DNA of 64,000 nucleotides from Solibacillus merdavium. Its GTDB lineage: Bacteria > Bacillota > Bacilli > Bacillales_A > Planococcaceae. Within the stretch, counting starts at the first letter, position 1; each line of letters opens with the position of its first letter. The notes below the pieces were generated by a model. The model made no database searches. It saw only the letters and a list, made by a program, of their open reading frames with translations, and was not told the DNA's origin. Of the stretch, positions 55,054 through 63,164 are shown one piece after another. Where the stretch lies: positions 248,001-312,000 of the forward strand of contig NZ_JACSPW010000002.1 in the NCBI RefSeq assembly GCF_014836935.1, written 5' to 3'. The position numbers and the translations under genes were made by a program.

Positions 55054-55995
55054 TTAACGTTTTTGATTATTGCTTTCTTTCCACATACGTACCTTTTCAA
55101 AAAACATTGCCAACGCTTCTCTATTGGACATATTAGGTACTTTTGCCAATAACACTTCGCGTGGTGCTTTTAGTTGTGTACTTTGCTTCTGTAAAATTAA
55201 AATACTTTTCTCATGTGCTTTTGAAGCGAATAGATTTTCAGGGAGCTGGATGACAGCCTGAATCCACGCATGGCCCTTAATATACTGATGCAATTGCTTT
55301 GCTTGGTCAGATTCAAATAAGTTAGATGGAACTAAGAAAAATGCAAAGCCGCCTTCTTTTGTATAATTCAGCGATTGCTCAATAAATAAGTGGTGTGAAT
55401 AACTCATTCCTTCTGCTGCACATAATTCATAATCAAGTGCTACCTCTTCGTTCGGATAATAACCTACAGGTAAGTCACATACCACTGCATCTACCGGATC
55501 GACTAGTAGCTTCTCGAGTGCATCCTGGCGAAATAGTGTTACAGGTTGTTCAACTAAGTCTCCAGTTGCTGCGGCTAATCGAATTAGCACATCATCAACT
55601 TCTACCCCAGTAGCTTCCACTTTACCTTCAAACGCATTCATTAATGTAAACAGTAAATTTCCTGTCCCTAAGGCTGGGTCTACTATTGATATTGATCGCT
55701 CAGTGAGTTCCTGTTCAAAGCAGCGCTCCACAAAATGGCTCACAATCAGTCCTAACGTGTCAGGGGTCATTTGGTGATTTGGCTGAGCACTTTTACGCAT
55801 ACCTTTAAGAATCGCAATTTGGATAGCTTTACGCATATCTTCCTTAGTTGCACCTTCTACTTGCCACTCAAATTTCCCATCAAGTGTTTCTTCCAATGTT
55901 TGTAACAACGCTTCTAAATAATCCTGCTCTTCTTGGGCAACAATAGTTTCAGCATGGTCATTAATGTATTTAAAGATTTGTTCAAACTTCTCCAT
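55054..55995 (-). CDS. ytxK: Class I SAM-dependent methyltransferase YtxK
   Basis: An N6-adenine-methylase-like protein without a known substrate. After a helical N-terminal region (1-95) comes the SAM-binding motif VDPALGTGNLLFTL, then the catalytic-type motif reads DLPVGYYP in place of the NPPY/DPPY of true adenine methylases, then YTKEGGFAFFLVPSNLF. There is no specificity domain or endonuclease nearby, so it is not a restriction system. The start is at 55995 (MEKFEQIFKY), after GAGGGAG; the longer frame to 56121 crosses the preceding hairpin. Next to tpx, as in Bacillus subtilis. Confidence 0.9.
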   Translation of the reverse strand: MEKFEQIFKYINDHAETIVAQEEQDYLEALLQTLEETLDGKFEWQVEGATKEDMRKAIQIAILKGMRKSAQPNHQMTPDTLGLIVSHFVERCFEQELTERSISIVDPALGTGNLLFTLMNAFEGKVEATGVEVDDVLIRLAAATGDLVEQPVTLFRQDALEKLLVDPVDAVVCDLPVGYYPNEEVALDYELCAAEGMSYSHHLFIEQSLNYTKEGGFAFFLVPSNLFESDQAKQLHQYIKGHAWIQAVIQLPENLFASKAHEKSILILQKQSTQLKAPREVLLAKVPNMSNREALAMFFEKVRMWKESNNQKR

Positions 55996-56111
55996 AAAAA
56001 TAACTCCCTCATTCCTATTCATCAAAGAAACGATACCCACTAAAAAGTGAGACACCACCTCTTTACTGTGGATTCTCTTTTGAAATCTATTTTCCAATCC
56101 ACAAATGAACA

Positions 56112-56137
56112 ACCCACTCAATAATCATTGAGTGGGT
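56112..56137 (-). terminator. Hairpin between tpx and ytxK
   Basis: ACCCACTCAAT (56112-56122) pairs perfectly with 56127-56137; the tail on the minus strand is only weakly T-rich (TGTTCATTTG). Confidence 0.6.
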
Positions 56138-56184
56138 ATCCATCTTCATTTATTTACTTTACAACAAAATCGTAAAAAACGAAA

Positions 56185-56691
56185 TTATTTTGAAATGGCT
56201 TTTACAGCTTCAATTGCTGCGTCATAGTTAGGGTGGTCTGTACCTTCTGGAACATATTCTACATAAGTTACTTTGCCTGCTTCATCAACTACAAAAATTG
56301 AACGTGCTAATAGGCGTAATTCTTTCATATGTACGCCATACGCTTCACCAAAAGATGCATCGCGGTGGTCAGATACGGTTACGACATTGTCAATACCTGC
56401 TGCTCCACACCAGCGTTTTTGAGCAAATGGCAAGTCCATTGAAACTGTATAAATGACTACATTTTCACCTAAATTGGCTGCTGCTTCATTAAATGTACGT
56501 GTCTGCTTGTCACAAACACCTGTTTCTAATGATGGTACAACTGAAAATAAGCGAATTTTACCCTCAGAGTTCTTTAGTGTTACCTCTGATAAATCGTTTG
56601 CTAATACTTTAAAATCTGGGGCTTGATCCCCTACTTTTACCTCATTGCCGATTAATGTTACCGGACCGTTTTTAAATGTTACTTGTGCCAT
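56185..56691 (-). CDS. tpx: Thiol peroxidase Tpx
   Basis: A 168-residue atypical 2-Cys peroxiredoxin that reduces H2O2 and alkyl peroxides using thioredoxin. The peroxidatic cysteine is in [16 protein letters not shown] (about 60) and the resolving cysteine in KRWCGAAG (about 94). Length is standard. GGAGGCG precedes the ATG. Single gene upstream of ytxK, with a hairpin after it. Confidence 0.97.
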   Translation of the reverse strand: MAQVTFKNGPVTLIGNEVKVGDQAPDFKVLANDLSEVTLKNSEGKIRLFSVVPSLETGVCDKQTRTFNEAAANLGENVVIYTVSMDLPFAQKRWCGAAGIDNVVTVSDHRDASFGEAYGVHMKELRLLARSIFVVDEAGKVTYVEYVPEGTDHPNYDAAIEAVKAISK

Positions 56692-56782
56692 AACTATACG
56701 CCTCCTTTATATTCCCTAATATTACTAAACATGATTTGAAAAATGCAACTAACTGAGCTTACATTCACTTACTAAATAAAGA

Positions 56783-56826
56783 AAAGGGTTGCTCGGTATC
56801 AAATTGATCACGAAGCAACCCTTTCT
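56783..56826 (-). terminator. Terminator of sppA-yteJ
   Basis: AAAGGGTTGCT (56783-56793) pairs with 56814-56824 with further pairing inside; T-rich ends on both sides. Confidence 0.82.
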
Positions 56827-56873
56827 TTTCTATAGAAGGTGTCGATAATTTACAATTCCCCTTCTAATATTTT

Positions 56874-57365
56874 TTAAACATCTTTAGTATAAATTCTTTC
56901 ATGAATGACAACAGTATCCGCAAAATAATCTGCAATACTTTTATTATTCGGTGAAAAAGCGACGATTAAATATGGTAAGTACAATAATGTTCCATTAATA
57001 AATCTGCCTACTACTTCACGAAACAGAATAGTCATCCAGTCCAATGATTCGCCATTTTCCTTTTCAACCTTTATGCCAAAAACCATTTTCCCTAATGTTT
57101 GCTTAAAGAACTTCGTCAACAGGACAAAATAAGCATAAAAAATAATTCCAGATATAATGGTCATTGGCGCATACCAAACATTGCTAGCTGTGTCCCAATC
57201 CATTAAAGCAAATATTGGCTTTATAGATATACCTACTATTGCACTAATGACAAGGGAATCCAATACAAAAGCCCAAAAACGCATCCAAAAACCCGCTGTT
57301 TTTTGTTTAATAGAAGGCAGCTCTTCGGCAGATGTTGTATCAACTACTTCGATTGCTTCAGTCAT
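56874..57365 (-). CDS. yteJ: RDD-family membrane protein YteJ
   Basis: A 163-residue membrane protein with three helices (about 33-50, 62-85, 120-138) and the RDD pattern: KTAGFWMRFWAFVLDSL in the first helix (Arg and Asp) and FREVVGRFINGTL later. In Bacillus subtilis YteJ is encoded with SppA and belongs to the sigma-W regulon; together they protect against lantibiotics, with YteJ inhibiting SppA. AGGGGGGAAAG precedes the ATG, 14 bases after sppA, so they form one operon. Confidence 0.9.
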   Translation of the reverse strand: MTEAIEVVDTTSAEELPSIKQKTAGFWMRFWAFVLDSLVISAIVGISIKPIFALMDWDTASNVWYAPMTIISGIIFYAYFVLLTKFFKQTLGKMVFGIKVEKENGESLDWMTILFREVVGRFINGTLLYLPYLIVAFSPNNKSIADYFADTVVIHERIYTKDV

Positions 57366-57379
57366 TGCTTTCCCCCCTA

Positions 57380-58390
57380 TTAGTAGTCACCGTATAAATA
57401 CATCATACGCGGTGAATTCGTTGATGAAATAATTTTAGATAAAACTTGTGATTCTGCTGATGGGCTGAACATTGAGCCTAATTTGGCACCTAAAAATAAC
57501 CCCCAGCTCGATGTATCCATCGTATATTCAAACAACTCTGCATCTTCCAAACTATAGTCTGCACGTAATGCATTGATAGCTGCTTCTTCATTACCGATTT
57601 CATCTACTAAGCCTGCTCTTAATGCCTGTGAACCACCTAATACACGACCATCAGCAACCTTTTTCACTTCTGCTTCCGACATATTACGTCCAGTTTCAAT
57701 AATATCGACAAAATGTTCATAAGATTCATCAATCATCTCTTGAAGCATTGCTAGCTCTTCTTCAGTAGATGGGCGTGACCCTCCGAACATATCCTTATGC
57801 TCGCCAGATTTAATCGTTTCAAATTCGACTCCGATTTTTTCAGCTAATTTCTCATAATTGATTGACTGCATAATTACACCAATTGATCCTGTAATCGTTT
57901 CGCGCTGGGCAAAAATCTTATCTGCTGGTGCTGAGATATAATAGCCACCAGAAGCAGCCATCGCCCCCATCGTTACATAAATCGGTATTTGTTTTTCTTC
58001 TTTAATTTGTAATAACTTTTGGTATATTTCTTCTGATTCGATTACACCACCACCTGGTGTATTAACCGTTAAAAGAACTGCCTTAACCGTTTCATCTTTT
58101 AAAACAGCGTCCAACTGTTCCAGAAATGCTTGATGATTATAATCAACAGTTTCCCAAATACTTGGTTCTCCAACATCCTGAATTACACCATCAACTTTCA
58201 AATTGGCAATGCGCTCCGTAAAATCACCTGATTCGATTACATTTTCATATGTAAGAGCACCTGACCCCATCATAGTATCAAAGCTACTAAAGAAATCGGT
58301 TTTAAAAATAGTAATAATCGTATTAATCCCAATTGAGAAAAATAATAATACGGCAGCTATTATTAAAGCTACTACTCGTTTTGTATTCAT
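57380..58390 (-). CDS. sppA: Signal peptide peptidase SppA
   Basis: Membrane-bound serine protease that clears signal peptides and other membrane peptides. One N-terminal transmembrane helix (about 6-28), then the S49 protease fold: NTPGGGVIESEEIYQ, MGAMAASGGYYIS (catalytic Ser about 147) and IKSGEHKDMFGGSRP (catalytic Lys about 199). Length 336 matches Bacillus subtilis SppA. AAGGAGG precedes the ATG and a sigma-W-type promoter lies 23 bases upstream. First gene of the sppA-yteJ operon. Confidence 0.95.
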   Translation of the reverse strand: MNTKRVVALIIAAVLLFFSIGINTIITIFKTDFFSSFDTMMGSGALTYENVIESGDFTERIANLKVDGVIQDVGEPSIWETVDYNHQAFLEQLDAVLKDETVKAVLLTVNTPGGGVIESEEIYQKLLQIKEEKQIPIYVTMGAMAASGGYYISAPADKIFAQRETITGSIGVIMQSINYEKLAEKIGVEFETIKSGEHKDMFGGSRPSTEEELAMLQEMIDESYEHFVDIIETGRNMSEAEVKKVADGRVLGGSQALRAGLVDEIGNEEAAINALRADYSLEDAELFEYTMDTSSWGLFLGAKLGSMFSPSAESQVLSKIISSTNSPRMMYLYGDY

Positions 58391-58412
58391 GCCTTCGCCT
58401 CCTTATTATATG

Positions 58413-58438
58413 TACGATGGTATATTAAAAAAGTTTCA
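58413..58438 (-). promoter_or_regulatory. Sigma-W-type promoter of sppA-yteJ
   Basis: On the minus strand TGAAAC (58438-58433), 16 bases, CGTA (58416-58413), an exact match to the sigma-W consensus. Confidence 0.85.
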
Positions 58439-58486
58439 ATGAAAAGATAATTCAGTACTAGAGTTTTATATCCATCGTTATTTCCT

Positions 58487-58518
58487 AAAAAAAGGCGGCA
58501 ATATTCGCCACCTTTTTT
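58487..58518 (-). terminator. Terminator of ytcI
   Basis: AAAAAAAGGCGGC and GCCACCTTTTTT arms (58487-58499 with 58507-58518) around AATATTC, with a T-run on either strand. Confidence 0.8.
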
Positions 58519-58550
58519 CAATATTCCCCAGGAAATAATATCGGAAATTG

Positions 58551-60122
58551 TTATTTCAACTCTTTTAAACGCAATTCGACACGACGTATTTTCCCTGAAA
58601 TTGTTTTAGGTAATTCATCTAGAAATTCAATAACACGTGGATATTTATATGGTGCTGTCAGTTGTTTAACGTGATTTTGTAAATCTTCTACGATTGTTGG
58701 GCTATCTTTCAACGATTGGTCTTTTAGTACAATAAACGCTTTTACAATATTTCCCCGTACTTCATCAGGACTTGCCACAACAGCACACTCTTGTACAGCA
58801 GGATGCTTAGTTAAAGCATCTTCCACTTCAAATGGACCAATAGTATAGCCAGAAGAAATAATAATATCATCATTGCGCCCTTCAAACCAAAAGTAACCGT
58901 CATCATCTTTCGTAGCACGGTCACCTGTAATATACCAATCACCACGATATTGAATTGCTGTACGCTCTGGGTCTTTATAGTAGCCTTTAAATAGCGCTGG
59001 AGTTGATTTGTGTACAGCAATATCCCCAACTTCACCTACTGGAACCGGCTCACCTTCCTCATTTACCAGTTCAATAATGTTACCTGGCGTTGGTTTTCCC
59101 ATTGAGCCGGAACGTAATTCTGTATTTAGCAATGTTCCTATTAGCAATGTGTTTTCCGTTTGCCCATATCCATCCCGCACTACTAAATTATGCTCCCGCT
59201 TAAATGTTTCAATTACTTCCCGATTTAACGGTTCACCAGCTGATACTGCACTTCGCAATGAATTTAAATCAAATGAACCTAATTGATCTAATTTAGCCAT
59301 CATTCGGTATTCAGTTGGTGTACAGCAAAGCACGTTTATCTTATGCTGCTCAATTAAATGCAAATATTGCTTAGCCTCAAATTTCCCTTTATATACAAAT
59401 GCTGTTGCGCCACTCCCTAACACCGCCAAGAACGGACTCCATATCCATTTTTGCCAACCAGGTGCAGCTGTTGCCCAAACTGTATCTCCATCCTGTACAC
59501 CAAGCCACTCTGCCGCTGTCGTGCGTAAATGCGCATATCCCCATCCATGTGAATGCATTACACCTTTTGGATTTCCCGTTGTACCGGATGTATAAGCTAA
59601 AAATGCTAAGTCATTTGATGATGTATTAACAGAATTAAATTCTTTTAATTGTTGCTGAGCAAGCTCCATTAACGAAGTCCAGCCTTCTTTGCTGTTTCCA
59701 ACAATAAAGCGTTCAACATTAGATAAACTTTCAACACCTTCAAATTCTTTTACAAACTGCTCCATTACGATAATTGCTTTTGCTTCAGAATGATTCAATC
59801 GATATTCAATATCCTTTGCTCTTAGTAATTCTGAACTTGGAATTATTACTAGTCCTGCTTTTAATGCGCCGATATAAGAAACATATGCTTCCAGACAGCG
59901 TGGTAACATAATTAAAATAACATCACCTTTTTTTAAGCCTTTCGCGTAAAAGGCATTTGCTGCTTGATTTGCTTGCAGCAAAAGTTCTTCATATGTATAT
60001 CGACTTTCCTTTCCATTTTCCTCCTGGAAAATCAATGCTATTTTGTTCGCTTTATTTTCGTGCTTTTCAAATTCATCCACAATATTATAATTTGCCGGTG
60101 CTACTAAATAGTCTTGATTCAT
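58551..60122 (-). CDS. ytcI: AMP-forming acyl-CoA synthetase (YtcI type)
   Basis: Activates a carboxylic acid to its CoA thioester through an adenylate. Motifs: YTSGTTGNPKGVMHSHG near residue 180, DGYGQTE, YITGDRA, SSGYTIGPFEVE and the C-terminal catalytic Lys in TISGKIRRVELR. Length (523 with the start at 60122) and position beside the SASP gene and thiI match YtcI, an AcsA-like enzyme. GGGGAG precedes ATG 60122; the longer frame to 60161 contains that site. Substrate is likely a short- or medium-chain acid, not settled. Confidence 0.9.
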   Translation of the reverse strand: MNQDYLVAPANYNIVDEFEKHENKANKIALIFQEENGKESRYTYEELLLQANQAANAFYAKGLKKGDVILIMLPRCLEAYVSYIGALKAGLVIIPSSELLRAKDIEYRLNHSEAKAIIVMEQFVKEFEGVESLSNVERFIVGNSKEGWTSLMELAQQQLKEFNSVNTSSNDLAFLAYTSGTTGNPKGVMHSHGWGYAHLRTTAAEWLGVQDGDTVWATAAPGWQKWIWSPFLAVLGSGATAFVYKGKFEAKQYLHLIEQHKINVLCCTPTEYRMMAKLDQLGSFDLNSLRSAVSAGEPLNREVIETFKREHNLVVRDGYGQTENTLLIGTLLNTELRSGSMGKPTPGNIIELVNEEGEPVPVGEVGDIAVHKSTPALFKGYYKDPERTAIQYRGDWYITGDRATKDDDGYFWFEGRNDDIIISSGYTIGPFEVEDALTKHPAVQECAVVASPDEVRGNIVKAFIVLKDQSLKDSPTIVEDLQNHVKQLTAPYKYPRVIEFLDELPKTISGKIRRVELRLKELK

Positions 60123-60241
60123 TTTTAAATCTCCCCTTTGTTTAAAAAAGATCTTACTCATTTAGTATAATAATGAAAATCATTAATATCAAAATATTCC
60201 GCCATTTTTAATGGATAAATTTTTTTATTACCTGCAAAATA

Positions 60242-60276
60242 AAAAAGAACCGCTACATAAAGTAACGGTCCTTTTT
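60242..60276 (-). terminator. Terminator of the SASP gene
   Basis: AAAAAGAACCGCTAC (60242-60256) pairs with GTAACGGTCCTTTTT (60262-60276, mismatches at one G-U), with T-runs on both ends. Confidence 0.85.
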
Positions 60277-60287
60277 CATAAATTTTA

Positions 60288-60491
60288 TTATTGGTTTCCA
60301 CCACGTAATTGTTGCTCAGCCATCTGAACTAGGCGTTTCGTAATCTCTCCGCCTACAGATCCGTTTGCACGAGATGATGCTTCTGCTCCTAATTGTACAC
60401 CAAACTCTTGTGCAATTTCGTATTTCATTTGGTCAAGCGCTTGTTGTGCACCAGGTACACGTAATTTGTTTGAACTATTGTTGTTTGCCAT
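60288..60491 (-). CDS. sspA: Alpha/beta-type small acid-soluble spore protein
   Basis: A 67-residue DNA-binding protein that saturates spore DNA and protects it from UV and heat. The GPR protease cleavage segment [13 protein letters not shown] and the conserved [16 protein letters not shown] helix are present, with [11 protein letters not shown] before them. The start is MANNNSSNK at 60491, after AAGGAGGTGAG; the longer frame to 60548 crosses its sigma-G-like promoter. Position beside ytcI and thiI matches Bacillus subtilis sspA. A forespore gene, with a matching promoter. Confidence 0.95.
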   Translation of the reverse strand: MANNNSSNKLRVPGAQQALDQMKYEIAQEFGVQLGAEASSRANGSVGGEITKRLVQMAEQQLRGGNQ

Positions 60492-60515
60492 GTGTTGCTC
60501 ACCTCCTTGTGACAT

Positions 60516-60545
60516 TAGAATGCACCAGGAGAAAAGTTTAATACA
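60516..60545 (-). promoter_or_regulatory. Sigma-G promoter of the SASP gene
   Basis: On the minus strand TGTATT (60545-60540), 17 bases, CATTCTA (60522-60516), close to the sigma-G consensus and 25 bases before the start codon. Confidence 0.7.
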
Positions 60546-60600
60546 CAAAAAAGGCAGGTAATTTATAGTTCGATTAGGAAATCATTTCTATAGTATAAAC

Positions 60601-61812
60601 TTATAGTAAATCAGCAAATTTATCTTCTTTTACTTCTTTTTGTGGAAACACATGAACTTCGCGGTTTTTCACTGCTCGCTCAATTAAATCATCAAATTCC
60701 GTAAAACTTTCAAAATGAAGTACTTTTTCTAATTTTGGCTTAGTTTTCGGACTAGATGGTGTAAAAATCGTACAGCAATCTTCAAAAGGCTGTATTGATG
60801 TTTCATATGTGCCGATATCCTTCGCAATTTTAATAATGTCATTTTTATCAGCTGAAATTAACGGACGTAAAATTGGCGTATTTGTCACATCATTAATAGC
60901 AGTTAGGCTTTCTAAAGTTTGGGAAGCAACTTGCCCTAGGCTTTCACCTGTTACGATTCCTAGTGCACCAATTTCTTCACGAACTTTATCAGCAACTTTC
61001 ATCATCATACGACGAGTGGAAGTCATAGACATATTATCTGGAACCGCATCTTTTACAGCTACTTGTAATTCTGTGAATGGAATGACATGCAGACGAATAT
61101 TTGCACCGAATTTAGTTAATTCATTTGCAAGTTCTTTTACTTTTTGCAATGCATTATCGCTCGTATATGGTGGACTGAAGAAGTGAATGGCATCTAATCT
61201 AACGCCACGCTTCATCATTAAATACCCAGCAACGGGGCTATCAATACCACCGGAAAGCATTAACAGTGTTCGGCCATTTGAACCGATTGGCATTCCTCCA
61301 GCACCTTGAATTACTTGTGCCATCATATAGATTGCATCATCACGTACTTCAATACGTAGTGCAACATCCGGATTTTTCACCTGTACTTTAAAGTTAGGGA
61401 AGTTTGGTAATAGAGCTGCACCCATTTCACGCTGCAATTCATGCGTATCCAGTGGGAATGTTTTATCTGTACGATGCACTTCCACTTTAAACGTTAAATC
61501 ACCTCGTTCGCGGTAGTCTTCTAAAATTTCCATTGCTAATGCTTTCATTACATCTAAATCTTTTTCACAAGATGCAACAGGGCTGATAGATTGGATACCA
61601 AATACATTTGGTAAACGGTCCATTAGTACAGCAAATTTTTCTTTGTTTTCAATTTCAATAAACATGCGATCACGTTCTGCACGAATTTTCAGTGGTGCAA
61701 TATCATTGAATGAATAACGTACATTATCCCGTAAACGGCTAATAAAATCTTTTTTGTTACGTCCTTTTGTTGATAATTCGCCGTAGCGAACTAAAATTTC
61801 TTTAAAAATCAT
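60601..61812 (-). CDS. thiI: tRNA 4-thiouridine synthase ThiI
   Basis: Makes 4-thiouridine at tRNA position 8 and can supply sulfur for thiamine. Domain order: ferredoxin-like N-terminus, THUMP about 60-165, PP-loop ATPase with LSGGIDSPVAGYLM near residue 187. At 403 residues it lacks the C-terminal rhodanese domain of E. coli ThiI, as in Bacillus, so it needs a dedicated cysteine desulfurase. That gene overlaps it by 4 bases upstream. ATG follows from translational coupling. Confidence 0.97.
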   Translation of the reverse strand: MIFKEILVRYGELSTKGRNKKDFISRLRDNVRYSFNDIAPLKIRAERDRMFIEIENKEKFAVLMDRLPNVFGIQSISPVASCEKDLDVMKALAMEILEDYRERGDLTFKVEVHRTDKTFPLDTHELQREMGAALLPNFPNFKVQVKNPDVALRIEVRDDAIYMMAQVIQGAGGMPIGSNGRTLLMLSGGIDSPVAGYLMMKRGVRLDAIHFFSPPYTSDNALQKVKELANELTKFGANIRLHVIPFTELQVAVKDAVPDNMSMTSTRRMMMKVADKVREEIGALGIVTGESLGQVASQTLESLTAINDVTNTPILRPLISADKNDIIKIAKDIGTYETSIQPFEDCCTIFTPSSPKTKPKLEKVLHFESFTEFDDLIERAVKNREVHVFPQKEVKEDKFADLL

Positions 61813-62957
61813 TGCGTAATTTCTCCTTTTAACTCTTTCATAACGACTGAAAATTGCTTTTTAAAAGCAGCAATATCTTCGTCTGTATTATTTGTGCCGA
61901 AGCTTAGACGCAATACGCCGTTTTTGTATCGACTATCGATATTCAACGCTTCCACAACATGGCTTGTTTTCGTTTGTTTAGATGAACAAGCACTTGATGT
62001 TGAAACGATAATATCACGCTTTTGTAATGCATTAATTAAAATTTCACCTTTTAAACCTTTTACACTAAACGACAAAATATGTGGTGCTCCGTCTTTTGGC
62101 GAAAGTATATATACCTCTTGGTCAAATTGCTCAAAGAAATGATGAAGTTCTGCTGACCATTTTTTATAGTTCTGGACATGTACAGGCATATTCTCAACAG
62201 CTAAACGCGCCGCTTTTGCCAATGCAGCAGCTTGTGGTACTGGAACCGTTCCACTTCGTAAACCAAATTCTTGTCCCCCGCCAACGATAAATGCCTTCAG
62301 TTGTGGTTTTTTACGAAATGCTAACAGACCGCTCCCTTTTAGACCATGGATTTTATGACCTGAAACAGAAATAACATCCGGACCTTCATCGCCTTCAAAC
62401 AATACAGGCAACTTACCAAAACTTTGAATCGCATCAACGTGGAACATCGCTTGACATTGTTTATGAATTATTTGTGCTGCTTCTTTAATTGGCTGTATTG
62501 CACCCATTTCATTGTTTACATGCATAATACTCACGATAATGGTATCTTTACGAAGTTTTTGTTTTAATTCCTCTAAAGATATAATCCCATATTTATTTAC
62601 TTTTAAATAGTCGATTTCATAGCCTTCTTCTTCTAAACGCTTAACGGCTTCCAAAATCGAGGGATGCTCTATTTCAGTCGTAATAATATGCTTGCCTCTA
62701 AAATTACTTGATTTTGCAAGACCAAAAATTGCGGCATTATTTGACTCTGTTCCCCCAGAAGTAAATAATATGTTTTTTTCTTCAGTATGCAAAATATTTG
62801 CTAATTGCTCACGAGCTTTTGTTAATAACGCATTTGACTCAACACCGGCACGATGGATGGAAGCCGGATTTGCAAAATATTGCTCATTCACTGCCAAGAA
62901 TGTTTTTAGAACATCCTCGTGTGGTTTTGTTGTGGCACTATTATCTAAATAAATCAT
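61809..62957 (-). CDS. nifZ: Cysteine desulfurase (NifZ/IscS type) for ThiI
   Basis: PLP enzyme that takes sulfur from cysteine and holds it as a persulfide. MIYLDNSATTKP, TSGGTESNNAAIFGLA, FHVDAIQSFGK, the PLP lysine in SVSGHKIHGLKGSGLL and the active-site loop STSSACSSKQTKTSH (Cys) are all present; length 382. It overlaps thiI by 4 bases, and in Bacillus subtilis the equivalent NifZ is the sulfur donor to ThiI. Its ribosome site is a modest AAGG. Confidence 0.94.
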   Translation of the reverse strand: MIYLDNSATTKPHEDVLKTFLAVNEQYFANPASIHRAGVESNALLTKAREQLANILHTEEKNILFTSGGTESNNAAIFGLAKSSNFRGKHIITTEIEHPSILEAVKRLEEEGYEIDYLKVNKYGIISLEELKQKLRKDTIIVSIMHVNNEMGAIQPIKEAAQIIHKQCQAMFHVDAIQSFGKLPVLFEGDEGPDVISVSGHKIHGLKGSGLLAFRKKPQLKAFIVGGGQEFGLRSGTVPVPQAAALAKAARLAVENMPVHVQNYKKWSAELHHFFEQFDQEVYILSPKDGAPHILSFSVKGLKGEILINALQKRDIIVSTSSACSSKQTKTSHVVEALNIDSRYKNGVLRLSFGTNNTDEDIAAFKKQFSVVMKELKGEITQ

Positions 62958-63065
62958 CTATACTCTACCTTCTTTTTTAAACTATTCAGCTTTACGACAA
63001 GGATGGATAGGAGATCCCCTAATCAATGCAACGCAATGCTTTATAGATAATTTCATATCAAGCAG

Positions 63066-63108
63066 AGAGGTTGTGGTAATAGTCTATTAAACCATTACCA
63101 CAACCTCT
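63066..63108 (-). terminator. Terminator of ezrA
   Basis: A 15-bp perfect stem, AGAGGTTGTGGTAAT 63066-63080 with 63094-63108. The minus-strand tail is weak in T, so it may act as an mRNA 3' end protector as well. Confidence 0.7.
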
Positions 63109-63164
63109 TTAATTTGCTTATTTATTATAACGCTAAATCGTTCAACATGTAACCGTTATGCTTA

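Noticed and set aside
55054-55995. Restriction-modification system
   Set aside because: YtxK lacks a specificity domain and the adenine-methylase NPPY motif, and no endonuclease gene is nearby.
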